A DNA stretch of 64,000 bases from Castellaniella denitrificans (GCF_027214045.1 NZ_JAPWHE010000002.1:62001-126000), one strand, 5' to 3'. Counted from the stretch's first letter, positions 20,473-30,567 are shown. The notes: generated by a model from the sequence alone, not told the origin. Translations and numbers: made by a program.

Positions 20473-21522
20473 ATGGCGCGCGCGTCGGCCGCGGACCGCC
20501 TGACCGAGCACTACGCCGGCGCGCAGGAACTGCCGGCCTGCACGGTCCTGTGCGGCGACGAGATCCTGCTGCTGACCGAGGCGGCCGACGCCTATCGCGC
20601 CGCCGCGGTCCGCCTGGGTTGCGTCGAACGCACCCACCTGGTGATGGACGCCCGCAGCGACTGGAGCGCGGCGCTGGCGGCTTCGCAGAATTCGTCCCTG
20701 TTCGGCGACCTGCGCCTGCTGGAAATCAGCCTGCCCACCGGCAAGCCGGGCAAACCGGGCGCAGAGACCCTGCAGAAACTGGCGACGATGGCCGGCGAAG
20801 GCCATCTGCCCGACGTGCGGCTCCTGATCCGCCTGCCGCAACTGGACCGGACCACCCAACAGGCCAAATGGGTCCAGGCCCTGAAGACCCGCGCCACCTG
20901 GACCGAGATCCCGTCCATCCCGCGCACGTCGCTGGCGGACTGGATCGCCGCCCGCCTGGAACGCCAGGGCCACACGGCGGATGCCGAGACACTGGCCTGG
21001 CTGGCCGACAAGGTCGAGGGCAACCTGCTGGCCGCCCACCAGGAACTGCAGAAGCTCGCCCTGTTGCATCCCGCCGGAGCGCTCGGTCTGGAACAGGTGC
21101 AGGCCGCCGTGCTGAACGTGGCCCGCTACAATCTCTATGATCTGCGCGATGCCATGCTGCTGGGCCAGGCCGACCGGGCGCTGACCGTACTGCGGGGCTT
21201 GCGGGCCGAGGGCGAGGCCCTGTTGCTGGTGCTCTGGGCCGTCGGCGAGGAAATCCGCATCCTGACCCGCCTGGCGCCCCATGCCCACGGCGGCCTGGAC
21301 GCCGCGCTACGATCCCAACGCCTGTTCGGGGCGCGTGAAAAGCTTGCGCGCCAGGCCCTGGCCCGCGTGCCTCCGGCGGCCTGGCCGCCGGCCCTGCGCC
21401 ATGCCCACGAGATCGACCGCATCATCAAGGGGATCCCGGTGGACGGCCTGCTCCAGGATCCCTGGGACGAGCTGGAGCGGCTGGTGATGCGCATCGCCAC
21501 CGCGGGATCCCCCCGACGGTAA
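20473..21522 (+). CDS. holA: DNA polymerase III subunit delta
   Basis: A 349-residue delta subunit of the clamp loader, which opens the beta sliding clamp. The start ATG at 20473 lies 19 bp after lptE. Family features are CTVLCGDEILLLTEAADAYR near the N-terminus, NSSLFGDLRLLEISLPTGKPGKPGAETL, and the collar-domain part with YDLRDAMLLGQADRALTVLRGLRAEGEALLLVLWAVGEEIRIL. The AAA+ fold lacks ATP-binding residues, as is normal for delta. Context and length agree. Confidence 0.93.
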   Translation: MARASAADRLTEHYAGAQELPACTVLCGDEILLLTEAADAYRAAAVRLGCVERTHLVMDARSDWSAALAASQNSSLFGDLRLLEISLPTGKPGKPGAETLQKLATMAGEGHLPDVRLLIRLPQLDRTTQQAKWVQALKTRATWTEIPSIPRTSLADWIAARLERQGHTADAETLAWLADKVEGNLLAAHQELQKLALLHPAGALGLEQVQAAVLNVARYNLYDLRDAMLLGQADRALTVLRGLRAEGEALLLVLWAVGEEIRILTRLAPHAHGGLDAALRSQRLFGAREKLARQALARVPPAAWPPALRHAHEIDRIIKGIPVDGLLQDPWDELERLVMRIATAGSPRR

Positions 21523-21582
21523 ACAAAACACAGCACAATACAGGTTCGACTTGAATGCAAATCGCAGTGTGGGGACTTTGAC

Positions 21583-22848
21583 ATGAGCGACTCCGCCATC
21601 GGCTTTTCCATGCAGGCCCTGGGCCGACAGGCCCGCCAGGCGGCGCGCATCCTGCGTTCGGCCTCCGGGGCCGCCAAGGCCGCGGCCCTGCGGGCCATGG
21701 CCGACGGCCTGCGCGACCGCCGCGCGTGGCTGCAGGCGGAAAACGCACGCGATCTGCGCGCCGCCGCCGAACGCGGGCTGGACGCCCCCATGATGGACAG
21801 GCTGCGTCTGTCCGACCGGGCGCTGGACCTGATGATCGAAGGCCTGCTCCAGATCGCCGCCATGCCCGACCCCATCGGCAGTCTCAGCGAAACCACCACC
21901 CGGCCCAACGGCATGCGCGTGGCCCGCATGCGCGTGCCGCTGGGCGTGATCGGCATCATCTACGAATCCCGGCCGAACGTGACCATCGACGCCGCCGCCC
22001 TGTGCCTGAAGTCCGGCAACGCCACCATCCTGCGCGGCGGCAGCGAAGCATTCCATTCCAACCGCGCCCTGGGCGCGATCATCCAGGCAGGCCTGGAAAC
22101 AGCCGGCCTGCCCCCGCACGCGGTGCAGGTCGTGGACACCACCGACCGTGCCGCCGTGGGCGAGATGATCACCCACCCGGAATGGATCGACGTCATCATT
22201 CCGCGCGGCGGCAAGAGCCTGATCGCCCGTCTGGCCGAAGAATCGCGCGTACCCCTGATCAAGCACCTGGAAGGCAACTGCCACGTCTTCGTCGACAAGG
22301 CGGCCGACCCGGACCGCGCCCTGGACATCGCCATCAATGCCAAGACCTACCGGACAGGCATCTGCGGCGCCATGGAGACCCTGCTGGTGCACGCGGACGT
22401 GGCGGACGCCTGGCTGCCGCGCGCGGGCGCCCGCTTCGCCGAACTGGGCGTCGAACTGCGCGCCTGCCCGCGCGCAGCCGCGCTGCTGCCCGGCTCGGTG
22501 CCGGCCACGGAAGCGGACTGGGCCACGGAATTCCACGCCCCCATCCTGGCCGTGCGGGTGGTGGATTCCCTGGACGCAGCCATGGATCACATCGCCCGCT
22601 ACAGCTCCGAGCACACCGAATCCATCGTCACCGAGGATCTCTCCGCCGCCCAGCGCTTCCAGCGCGAAGTCGATTCCAGCTCGGTCTACGTCAACCTGCC
22701 CACCTGCTTCGCCGACGGGTACGAATACGGCCTGGGCGCGGAAATCGGCATTTCCACCAACCGCCTGCACGCCCGCGGCCCGGTCGGCCTCGAAGGCCTG
22801 ACCATCCAGAAATGGGTGTTGACCGGCGAAGGGCAACTGCGAGGCTGA
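21583..22848 (+). CDS. proA: Gamma-glutamyl phosphate reductase
   Basis: A 421-residue NADPH-dependent enzyme that makes glutamate-5-semialdehyde, the second step of proline synthesis. It belongs to the aldehyde dehydrogenase superfamily. The catalytic cysteine lies in [17 protein letters not shown] (about residue 260). Other family marks are [29 protein letters not shown] and the C-terminal [26 protein letters not shown]. No proB is in the window. It lies 60 bp after holA. Confidence 0.97.
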   Translation: MSDSAIGFSMQALGRQARQAARILRSASGAAKAAALRAMADGLRDRRAWLQAENARDLRAAAERGLDAPMMDRLRLSDRALDLMIEGLLQIAAMPDPIGSLSETTTRPNGMRVARMRVPLGVIGIIYESRPNVTIDAAALCLKSGNATILRGGSEAFHSNRALGAIIQAGLETAGLPPHAVQVVDTTDRAAVGEMITHPEWIDVIIPRGGKSLIARLAEESRVPLIKHLEGNCHVFVDKAADPDRALDIAINAKTYRTGICGAMETLLVHADVADAWLPRAGARFAELGVELRACPRAAALLPGSVPATEADWATEFHAPILAVRVVDSLDAAMDHIARYSSEHTESIVTEDLSAAQRFQREVDSSSVYVNLPTCFADGYEYGLGAEIGISTNRLHARGPVGLEGLTIQKWVLTGEGQLRG

Positions 22849-22876
22849 CCCCGCCAACATAAAAAGGACCGCCATC

Positions 22877-23293
22877 ATGCTGTGGGTCAAGGCCTTCCAT
22901 ATCCTGTTCGTCACGTCCTGGTTCGCCGGGCTGTTCTACCTGCCGCGCATCTACGTCAACCTGGCCCAGGCCGGGGATCCGGCCGTGCGCGCCACGCTGC
23001 TGGGCATGGCGCGGCGCCTGTACCGGTTCATGACCCCCTTGGGGGTTCTGGCGCTGGCGCTGGGGCTGTGGCTGTGGCTGGGCTACGGCATCGGCCAGGG
23101 CCAGGGATGGATGCACGCCAAGCTGTTGGCCGTGGCCGGCCTGCTGGCCTTCCACCTTGCCTGCCGGCACCACTTGCGTGCACTGACCGCCGGCACCAGC
23201 CGGCATTCCCACCGCTACTTCCGCTGGTTCAATGAAATCCCGGTCCTGCTGCTGCTGCTGGTCCTGATCCTGGTGGTCGTCAAACCCTTCTGA
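22877..23293 (+). CDS. hemJ: HemJ-like protoporphyrinogen IX oxidase (CopD/UPF0093 family)
   Basis: A 138-residue inner-membrane protein with four predicted helices. It matches HemJ proteins, the oxygen-linked protoporphyrinogen oxidase used by many bacteria that lack HemY/HemG. The first helix MLWVKAFHILFVTSWFAGLFYLPRIYV carries the conserved histidine proposed as a haem ligand. The conserved lysine lies in GWMHAKLLAVAGLLAFH, and the C-terminal RWFNEIPVLLLLLVLILVVVKPF is also typical. It is 28 bp after proA and 6 bp before the methyltransferase gene. Confidence 0.88.
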   Translation: MLWVKAFHILFVTSWFAGLFYLPRIYVNLAQAGDPAVRATLLGMARRLYRFMTPLGVLALALGLWLWLGYGIGQGQGWMHAKLLAVAGLLAFHLACRHHLRALTAGTSRHSHRYFRWFNEIPVLLLLLVLILVVVKPF

Positions 23294-23299
23294 TCGCCG

Positions 23300-24904
23300 A
23301 TGAACGATTCCACGACACGCAAGACCCTCAGCCTGAAAAAAAAGGCCGCGCCCGTCCGCACCGGGACGGACGAAGAACCCCGCAAGCGATCGGGCGCCCG
23401 GGCGCGACAGGCCGCACTGCGGGAACACGCGCGCCAGACGCGCCCGGAAACCGAGACCGGCACAGAAACCAGGGCTGAAACCCCTCGTCCGGCTCGCGCG
23501 GACAAGCCCGGCCGGGCCACGGACACCGGCCGGACCGCCCGCCCGAAATCCGGCGCGCCGGCGCGGGATCGCGCGGACAGGCCCGGCGCCACCCGCGCTC
23601 TTCCGGACGGCCCGCGCAAACCGCGCCCCGACCGCCCGGATGCCCGGCCCGCGCGGCGACCGGCACAGGACGCGCCGGCCTTCCCGCCTCGCGCAGCGGA
23701 CGCCGACGGCCCGCGCATCCAGCGCCTGCCCCGAACCCCGCGCCAACCACGCGGGTCAGAGACGTTCGAGGTCTTCGCCCCATGCCCGCACGGTCTCGAG
23801 GAAGCCCTGTCACTGGAACTGCAGGCCCTGGGCTACGAAGCCGTCCGCGCCGGCCGGGCCGGTTGCCATTTCCAGGCCGACTGGACTGGCGTGCTGCGCG
23901 CCAACCTGTATTCCCGCCTGGCGACCCGGATCCTGGTCCAGGTCGCCCAGACCGACGTTCACGACGAAGACGACATCCTGGCTCTGGCGCGCGACACGGA
24001 ATGGGAGCGCTGGTTCGGACCGGAACAATCCCTGCGCGTGGACACTTCGGCCATCCGCAGTCCCATGCGCAGCCTGCAATACTGCAATCTGCGGGCCAAG
24101 GACGGCATCTGCGACCGCCTGCGCGAACGTGAGGGCGCCCGGCCCGACATCGACACGGTCCGCCCGGACGCGCGCGTCCATCTGTTTCTGGACGAGCGGC
24201 GCGCCACCCTGTACCTGGACGTCTCCGGAGAATCCCTGTTCAAGCGCGGCTGGCGGCTGGACAAAGGCGAAGCGCCGCTGCGGGAGAACCTGGCCGCCGG
24301 CCTGCTGGCGCTGTCCGACTGGCCGCCCGACGCCCCCCTGCTGGACCCTTTTTGCGGCAGCGGCACCCTGCTGATCGAGGCCGCCTGGATCGCCCTGGGC
24401 GTGCCGCCCGGCATCTGGCGCCCGTTCGGCTTCGAGCGGCTGCGCGCCCACGACGCCCGCTTGTGGCGCGACCTGAAAGAAGACGCGCGCGCGCGGATCG
24501 CCCCGCGCCTGGAGCAACCCCTGGTGGGCTGCGACATCGACGCCGGCGCCATCGCGGCGGCGCGCGCCAACGCCGAGCGCGCTCACCTGAGCCCGGACAC
24601 CATCCGCTTCGAGGTCCGCGACGCGCGCGAAATGCCGCCCCCCGCCGAGGCCGGCTGGATCGTCACCAACCCCCCCTACGGGGAACGGCTGGCGGACGAA
24701 GACGCGGACCTTTGGCCGGAATGGGCGAGCTGGCTGAAGCGCCACTACGGCGGCTGGCAGCTCAACATCATCACCAGCGACCTCGACCTGCCGGGCAGAA
24801 TGCGGCTGAAGGCCCGGCGGCGCCACCCCCTGCACAACGGCGCCCTCGACTGCCGCCTGTTCCAATTCGAGCTGGTGGCCGCCGGTTACCGGGACAGGGC
24901 GTAG
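23300..24904 (+). CDS. THUMP-domain class I RNA methyltransferase, RlmL-like, with long basic N-terminal tail
   Basis: A 534-residue protein. Residues 154-270 form the ferredoxin-like/THUMP RNA-binding part (FEVFAPCPHGLEEALSLELQALGYEAV). From about residue 290 comes a UPF0020 methyltransferase fold with SAM motif LLDPFCGSGTLLIEAAW and the catalytic NPPYGERL near residue 455. RlmL makes m2G2445 in 23S rRNA in Escherichia coli; this is the single-domain version without the RlmK half. Residues 1-153 are a low-complexity tail rich in R, P, A, K and E with no visible fold, an unusual extension that inflates the length from the usual ~380-420. Confidence 0.88.
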   Translation: MNDSTTRKTLSLKKKAAPVRTGTDEEPRKRSGARARQAALREHARQTRPETETGTETRAETPRPARADKPGRATDTGRTARPKSGAPARDRADRPGATRALPDGPRKPRPDRPDARPARRPAQDAPAFPPRAADADGPRIQRLPRTPRQPRGSETFEVFAPCPHGLEEALSLELQALGYEAVRAGRAGCHFQADWTGVLRANLYSRLATRILVQVAQTDVHDEDDILALARDTEWERWFGPEQSLRVDTSAIRSPMRSLQYCNLRAKDGICDRLREREGARPDIDTVRPDARVHLFLDERRATLYLDVSGESLFKRGWRLDKGEAPLRENLAAGLLALSDWPPDAPLLDPFCGSGTLLIEAAWIALGVPPGIWRPFGFERLRAHDARLWRDLKEDARARIAPRLEQPLVGCDIDAGAIAAARANAERAHLSPDTIRFEVRDAREMPPPAEAGWIVTNPPYGERLADEDADLWPEWASWLKRHYGGWQLNIITSDLDLPGRMRLKARRRHPLHNGALDCRLFQFELVAAGYRDRA

Positions 24905-24954
24905 GATTTCCGCCACGAAAACACCGGGGGCAGGCACCTGCCCCGCTCAGGGGC

Positions 24955-24995
24955 TTGCATAGCATCTAGGGTTTTCCCTATAATAGGGTTAACCC
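24955..24995 (+). promoter_or_regulatory. Strong sigma70 promoter with overlapping palindromes upstream of the 62-residue gene
   Basis: TTGCAT (24955-24960) and a perfect TATAAT (24979-24984) are 18 bp apart. The spacer ends in the hairpin-like AGGGTTTTCCCT (24968-24979), and the expected start site lies inside the perfect palindrome GGGTTAACCC (24986-24995). The heptamer TAGGGTT recurs at 24967 and 24984, 17 bp apart. This layout suggests a repressor operator; no regulator is known to me. Confidence 0.65.
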
Positions 24996-25031
24996 GAGCG
25001 AAACGCTCTTTCTCAAGCAAAGAGGCTTGCT

Positions 25032-25220
25032 ATGAAGACCCCGCAGAACATCGACATCCGCCTGACCGACGCCCTGGAGCGCCAATTGCTGCAAGAAGCC
25101 ATCGAGGCCCAGCAGGAATACGCCCTGGACCGCGCCATCAAGCGCCTGTTCCAGAAGGTCGCCGGCTTCTTCAAGACCTCCGAAGGCCGCGTGAGCCACA
25201 CGGTCAGCGCCGCCCACTGA
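25032..25220 (+). CDS. Small protein of unknown function (62 residues)
   Basis: I do not recognise this gene. It is supported by a strong promoter (24955-24984), an AGAGG ribosome-binding site 6 bp before the ATG, third-codon-position GC bias like its neighbours, and a dedicated terminator (25241-25267). The product is predicted mostly helical: residues 10-30 (RLTDALERQLLQEAIEAQQE) are charged and amphipathic, and residues 31-48 (YALDRAIKRLFQKVAGFFK) form a basic amphipathic helix. There is no signal peptide, no cysteine and no known motif. It could be a small cytoplasmic or membrane-surface protein; expression is likely, function open. Confidence 0.7.
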   Translation: MKTPQNIDIRLTDALERQLLQEAIEAQQEYALDRAIKRLFQKVAGFFKTSEGRVSHTVSAAH

Positions 25221-25240
25221 CCTCCGTCAGCCGGACCCCG

Positions 25241-25267
25241 GGCCGCCCATCGGGCGGCCTTTGTTTT
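25241..25267 (+). terminator. Intrinsic terminator after the 62-residue gene
   Basis: An 8-bp stem GGCCGCCC/GGGCGGCC (25241-25248 with 25252-25259), loop ATC, then TTTGTTTT. It begins 20 bp after the stop codon. Confidence 0.88.
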
Positions 25268-25368
25268 GCCGCCGGGCAGCCCCAAGGCAAAAGGCGCCCC
25301 CTTGGGGGGCAGCAAGCCGAAGGCGCAGCATGGGGGCATTTTTTGCCGCCGGGCAGCCCCAAGGCAAA
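25264..25368. repeat. Intergenic repeat element with two identical 28-bp ends
   Basis: An identical 28-bp sequence occurs directly repeated at 25264-25291 and 25341-25368 (start-to-start distance 77 bp), beginning TTTTGCCGCCGGGCAG and ending GCCCCAAGGCAAA. Between the copies is a G/C-run inverted repeat (GCCCCC-TT-GGGGGGC, 25296-25310), followed by a G-rich stretch (25331-25336). From memory, similar C-run/G-run elements recur between genes in Burkholderiales genomes; this was not checked. No coding potential is seen. Confidence 0.75.
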
Positions 25369-25408
25369 TTCAGCGATAATGGATGGTTTTCACATCATCC
25401 GCCGCGTC

Positions 25409-25927
25409 ATGTCCGTTTCCGCACCGGCCGTTCCCTCCGCCCCACCCCGCCTGCGACGTTTCGCCTGCATGATGTACGAGGGTGTGCTGCTCTTTGGCGT
25501 CGTATTCCTGGCGGGCTACCTGTTCGACACGCTGACCCAGAGCCGCAGCGGCCTGATGCTGCGCCATGCCCGGCAGGCCTTCCTGTTCCTGGCCATCGGG
25601 ATCTATTTCCTGGCCAGTTGGCGGCGCGGAGGCCAGACCTTGCCGATGAAGACCTGGAACATCCGCGTCACCGATCGGGGCGGACTGCCCCTGCGGGGTT
25701 CGCGCATGCTGCTGCGCTATCTACTGCTGTGGCCGCTGCCGCTGCTCGCGGCCCTGGTCATCGCCGGTCTGTCGCGCGCCACCGGCTGGGCCTCGCTGGA
25801 TCTGCTGATCGTCTGCGCCCCGTTCTCGCTCTTTCTCTGGACCTGGATCGATCCCCAGGGCCAGTTCCTGCACGACCGGCTGCTGGGCACAGAACTGCGC
25901 GATCTGCGCTCCGCCCCAGCCGCCTGA
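25409..25927 (+). CDS. RDD-family membrane protein
   Basis: A 172-residue inner-membrane protein with three to four hydrophobic helices (about residues 20-42, 58-78, 108-130, 138-156). It matches the RDD family: an N-terminal arginine-rich segment (LRRFACMMYEGVLLFGVVFLAGYL), the middle SWRRGGQTLPMKTWNIRVTDRGGLPLRGSRMLLRYLL, and the ending FLHDRLLGTEL. Function is poorly known; some members are linked to ion exchange. I chose the ATG at 25409; an ATG at 25379, just after the repeat, would add ten residues. Confidence 0.82.
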   Translation: MSVSAPAVPSAPPRLRRFACMMYEGVLLFGVVFLAGYLFDTLTQSRSGLMLRHARQAFLFLAIGIYFLASWRRGGQTLPMKTWNIRVTDRGGLPLRGSRMLLRYLLLWPLPLLAALVIAGLSRATGWASLDLLIVCAPFSLFLWTWIDPQGQFLHDRLLGTELRDLRSAPAA

Positions 25928-25961
25928 ACCTCCGCACCCGGCCGCACCCCCGGAATCCAGC

Positions 25962-26894
25962 ATGAGCGACACCCTGAAGAAATACCTGACCGCCGACCGC
26001 GGCACCCGCATCCAGACCCTGCGCCTGACCCAGGCCTGGCGGACTGGCCTGGCCCACCAGAACCTGCCCCCCGTTCTCGTCGGCCTGCTCGGCGAACTGG
26101 CCGCCGCCAGCGCGCTGCTGGCGGGGAACATCAAATTCGACGGTTCGATCGTCCTGCAGTTGCAAGGCAACGGCCCGGTACGGCTCATCATGGTCGAATG
26201 CACCTCGACGCTGGACCTGCGGGCCACGGCACACCTGCGCGAGGACGCCACTCCGGCGTCGGACGCCACGCTGCAGGATCTGCTCAACGCGGACGGGCAA
26301 GGTCGCTTCATGGTGATGCTCGACCCCTCGGGACGTCAGGCCGGCGCCACCGCCTATCAGGGCATCGTGCCGCTGGAAGGCGACACGGTCGCCGCCGTCC
26401 TGGAACACTACATGAAGCACTCGGAACAACTGGACACCCGGCTCTGGCTCGCCGCGGACGCCCAGGCCTGCGCCGGGCTGCTGCTGCAGCGCATGCCGGG
26501 AGAATCGGCTCATTCCGGCGCAACTGAACAGTCCGAGGCCGCCGACGCGGCCTGGACCCATTGCGCGACCCTGGCCGATACACTGGGCACGGATGAACTG
26601 CGCACGACCGACTCCGACACGCTGATCCGCCGGCTGTTCTGGGAAGACGACCTGCTGGTCTTTCCCGAACAGGCGGTGCGCTGGCACTGTCCCTGCAGCC
26701 GCGAGCGGGTCGCCGGCATGCTGCGTACGCTGGGCCGCGAGGAGGTCGAGGACATCCTGGCCGAGCAAGGCCTCGTGCACATCGCCTGCAACTTCTGCGG
26801 CCAGCCCTACGATTTCGACGCGGTGGACTGCGCCGCCCTGTTCACCGGCGATTCCGACGCGTTGCAGGCGCCCGGCTCCGACACGCTGCACTGA
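25962..26894 (+). CDS. hslO: Redox-regulated chaperone Hsp33
   Basis: A 310-residue cytoplasmic holdase activated by oxidation. The C-terminal zinc-binding module CPC-X30-CNFC (about residues 243-278) matches the Hsp33 CXC-X27-32-CXXC switch. The core domain shows LLGELAAASALLAGNIKFDGSIVLQLQGNGPVRLIMVECT and ALLEHY-like AVLEHYMKHSEQLDTRLWLAAD. Length is normal (about 290-300 in relatives). It is 34 bp after the RDD gene. Confidence 0.96.
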   Translation: MSDTLKKYLTADRGTRIQTLRLTQAWRTGLAHQNLPPVLVGLLGELAAASALLAGNIKFDGSIVLQLQGNGPVRLIMVECTSTLDLRATAHLREDATPASDATLQDLLNADGQGRFMVMLDPSGRQAGATAYQGIVPLEGDTVAAVLEHYMKHSEQLDTRLWLAADAQACAGLLLQRMPGESAHSGATEQSEAADAAWTHCATLADTLGTDELRTTDSDTLIRRLFWEDDLLVFPEQAVRWHCPCSRERVAGMLRTLGREEVEDILAEQGLVHIACNFCGQPYDFDAVDCAALFTGDSDALQAPGSDTLH

Positions 26895-26975
26895 CAGCGC
26901 CGGCGGGCTGACATCCGGATCACGGCGTAATCGCCACACTACCCGGACCGGGGCGCGGGCCGCATACTGGCCCGC

Positions 26976-27968
26976 ATGCCAACCCCTCGTCACGCCACGC
27001 CGGGATTGCCGCGCGCACCGGCCTCCCGCCCGCTCTTCATCGCCCGCCCCGTTGGCGCGCTCCGTCGCCAGCGGGGCGCCGGCATGGCGGGTTTCCTGCT
27101 GGCGTCCCTTCCGGTCCTGACATTGGGGCTGGGCGGCATCGAGGCGGCGCACTGGGCGGGCCTGCGCCAGACGCTCAGTCTGGCGCTGATGGAGGCCGCC
27201 CGCGCGGGCGCCACGCGCCAGGCCCGTCCGCAGGCCATCGCCCGGGCCTTCGAGCATGGGTTGCGCATGGTCTACCCCGATCCCCTCGCCACCGCCCGGG
27301 CGCTGCGCGAACGCCGGACGACCCTGGGCACGCCCTGGCGCATCCGGGTCGCGCGGCCGCTCCCCGAGGCGTTTCTGGATCATGCGGATCCCGATCTCCG
27401 GGGGCCACGCGACCACCCCGGCCAGGCACTGATCCGCAACGATTACCAGGCGCGGCAGCAGGCCCTCCGTCTGGCTCAGGGCTGGCCGGCGGGTCGAGGC
27501 CCCCGGTCCGGCCTCACCATCCACGAAGCCAACACGCTGGTCCTGGAACTCTGGTGGCCGCACCGTCCCCTGCTGCCCGGCATGGCGGCGATCGCGCGCG
27601 CCCTGGCGCCCCTGGCCGGGGACCCCGCCCAGTCGCGCCTGATGGCGGCGGGCTATTTGCCATTCCGCCGCCGCGCGGCGGTCGCCATGCAATCGCATCC
27701 GGCCGCCTGGCCCGATATGGCGGACGGGCGGGTCACGCATGGCACGGCCCCTCCACCGGCATGGAACACCAGCCAGCCTGGGCCCGGAGGCACGCCGGAC
27801 ATGAGCGGCCGGCCGTCGCCGGGCGCGGGAGGAACGGTTGAATGGGCGGCGCCGCCCGAGGCCCCGGACACGGCGGAAGACCCTGGCACCGCCACGGAAG
27901 CGGACCGGGAATCGGGCGCGACGGCGGATACCGGGACGGAAGCCGGATCCTGCGGGCCGGCCCCCTGA
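26976..27968 (+). CDS. TadE-like pseudopilin-family protein, orphan
   Basis: A 330-residue protein with one hydrophobic segment (about residues 38-58, MAGFLLASLPVLTLGLGGIEAAHW) preceded by RRQRGAG. This is the arrangement of TadE/TadG-like prepilin proteins, in which a glycine before the hydrophobic helix is the prepilin peptidase site. The following RQTLSLALMEAARAGATRQA also resembles TadE-type sequences. Residues 240-330 are low-complexity (P, G, A, T, E) with no visible fold. No other tad/flp gene is nearby. Codon use is like the neighbours. The family call is from pattern, not search. Confidence 0.55.
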   Translation: MPTPRHATPGLPRAPASRPLFIARPVGALRRQRGAGMAGFLLASLPVLTLGLGGIEAAHWAGLRQTLSLALMEAARAGATRQARPQAIARAFEHGLRMVYPDPLATARALRERRTTLGTPWRIRVARPLPEAFLDHADPDLRGPRDHPGQALIRNDYQARQQALRLAQGWPAGRGPRSGLTIHEANTLVLELWWPHRPLLPGMAAIARALAPLAGDPAQSRLMAAGYLPFRRRAAVAMQSHPAAWPDMADGRVTHGTAPPPAWNTSQPGPGGTPDMSGRPSPGAGGTVEWAAPPEAPDTAEDPGTATEADRESGATADTGTEAGSCGPAP

Positions 27969-27990
27969 GCCACCCGGTATGGCCGGACTG

Positions 27991-28266
27991 CTACTGCCGG
28001 GGCAGGATCTGGACGAAGTACTCGCCTTCGCGGATCATGTTCAATTCGCTGCGGGCGCGCTCCTCGACCGCCGATATGCCGGTCTTGAGATCCTGGACTT
28101 CGGCCTGCAGGGCATTGTTGCGCGCGGTCAGGGCTTCGTTGTTCTCGGTTTCCGACTGGACCTGGGCCTGCAGGCCGCGCAGGCTGAGCCAGCCGCCCTT
28201 GCCCCACCACAGCGGATACTGTGTCGCCAAGGTCAGGGCCAACAGGACGAGACTCAGCAGGCGCAT
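27991..28266 (-). CDS. ftsB: Cell division protein FtsB
   Basis: A 91-residue bitopic inner-membrane protein of the divisome FtsQLB complex. It has one N-terminal membrane helix (residues 3-16), then WWGKGGWLSLRGLQAQVQ, and a coiled coil (about residues 30-70, QSETENNEALTARNNALQAEVQDLK) with the family motif ARNNALQAEV. The ending ARSELNMIREGEYFVQIL matches FtsB (ARxELGMIxxGExFY). It lies 16 bp after eno, the conserved eno-ftsB pair. Confidence 0.95.
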   Translation of the reverse strand: MRLLSLVLLALTLATQYPLWWGKGGWLSLRGLQAQVQSETENNEALTARNNALQAEVQDLKTGISAVEERARSELNMIREGEYFVQILPRQ

Positions 28267-28282
28267 GGGCGGCGGGCGCGGA

Positions 28283-29653
<1,371 letters not shown>

Positions 29654-29712
29654 CTACCCCGGGACTCCGGCCGGCCGCACGCGGCGGTCTTTATAGTGAC
29701 TATTCGCCGGCC

Positions 29713-30567
29713 TCAGAGGCCGCCGTCGCGCAGCGCGCCGGACTCTTTGACGCAGCGGTCCAGTTCGGCCAGGCATTCCAGCAGGCCGCGCATCCGGTCC
29801 AACGGCACCGCATTGGGGCCGTCGGACAGGGCGCGCGCGGGATCCGGGTGGGTTTCCATGAACACACCCGCCACGCCCGCCGCCACGGCCGCGCGTGCCA
29901 GCACCGGCACGAATTCGCGCTGGCCGCCGGAATGGGTGCCCTGCCCGCCGGGCAACTGGACCGAATGGGTGGCGTCGAACACCACCGGGCAACCGGTGCC
30001 GCGCATGATCGCCAGCGAGCGCATGTCCGACACCAGGTTGTGATAGCCGAAGGACGCGCCGCGCTCGCAGACCAGGATGTTGCCGCCGTCCCCGCCGGCC
30101 TCGATGGCCGCCGCGCGCGCCTTGGCCACCACCTGGGTCATGTCTTCCGGCGCCAGGAACTGGCCTTTCTTGATGTTGACGGGCTTGAGCGTCGCTGCGC
30201 AGGTCTGGATGAAATCCGTCTGGCGACACAGGAAAGCCGGCGTCTGCAGCACGTCCACCACGGCCGCGACCTCGCGAACCTGGGCGGTCTCGTGCACGTC
30301 GGTCAGCACCGGCACGCCCAGCTGACGGCGCACGTCGTCCAGGATCTTCAAGCCCTCGTCCATGCCCGGACCGCGGAACGAAGCGCCGGAACTGCGGTTG
30401 GCCTTGTCGAAGGAGCTTTTGTAGATGAAGGGAATCCCCAGCGTCCGGGTCATTTCCTGCAGGATGCCGGCCGTCTCGAAGGCCAGTTCGCGCGACTCGA
30501 TGACGCAAGGGCCGGCGATCAGGAACAGGGGATGTTCGATACCGGCCTGGAAATGACACAGCTGCAT
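29713..30567 (-). CDS. kdsA: 3-deoxy-D-manno-octulosonate 8-phosphate synthase
   Basis: A 284-residue enzyme joining arabinose-5-phosphate and phosphoenolpyruvate to make KDO-8-phosphate for LPS core. The active-site pieces are visible: [42 protein letters not shown] and [14 protein letters not shown]. Cys21 (in AGPCVIES), with the His, Glu and Asp of the later motifs, matches the metal-dependent class II type; class I enzymes such as that of Escherichia coli have Asn at the cysteine position. It lies 28 bp after pyrG, the conserved pyrG-kdsA pair. Confidence 0.97.
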   Translation of the reverse strand: MQLCHFQAGIEHPLFLIAGPCVIESRELAFETAGILQEMTRTLGIPFIYKSSFDKANRSSGASFRGPGMDEGLKILDDVRRQLGVPVLTDVHETAQVREVAAVVDVLQTPAFLCRQTDFIQTCAATLKPVNIKKGQFLAPEDMTQVVAKARAAAIEAGGDGGNILVCERGASFGYHNLVSDMRSLAIMRGTGCPVVFDATHSVQLPGGQGTHSGGQREFVPVLARAAVAAGVAGVFMETHPDPARALSDGPNAVPLDRMRGLLECLAELDRCVKESGALRDGGL

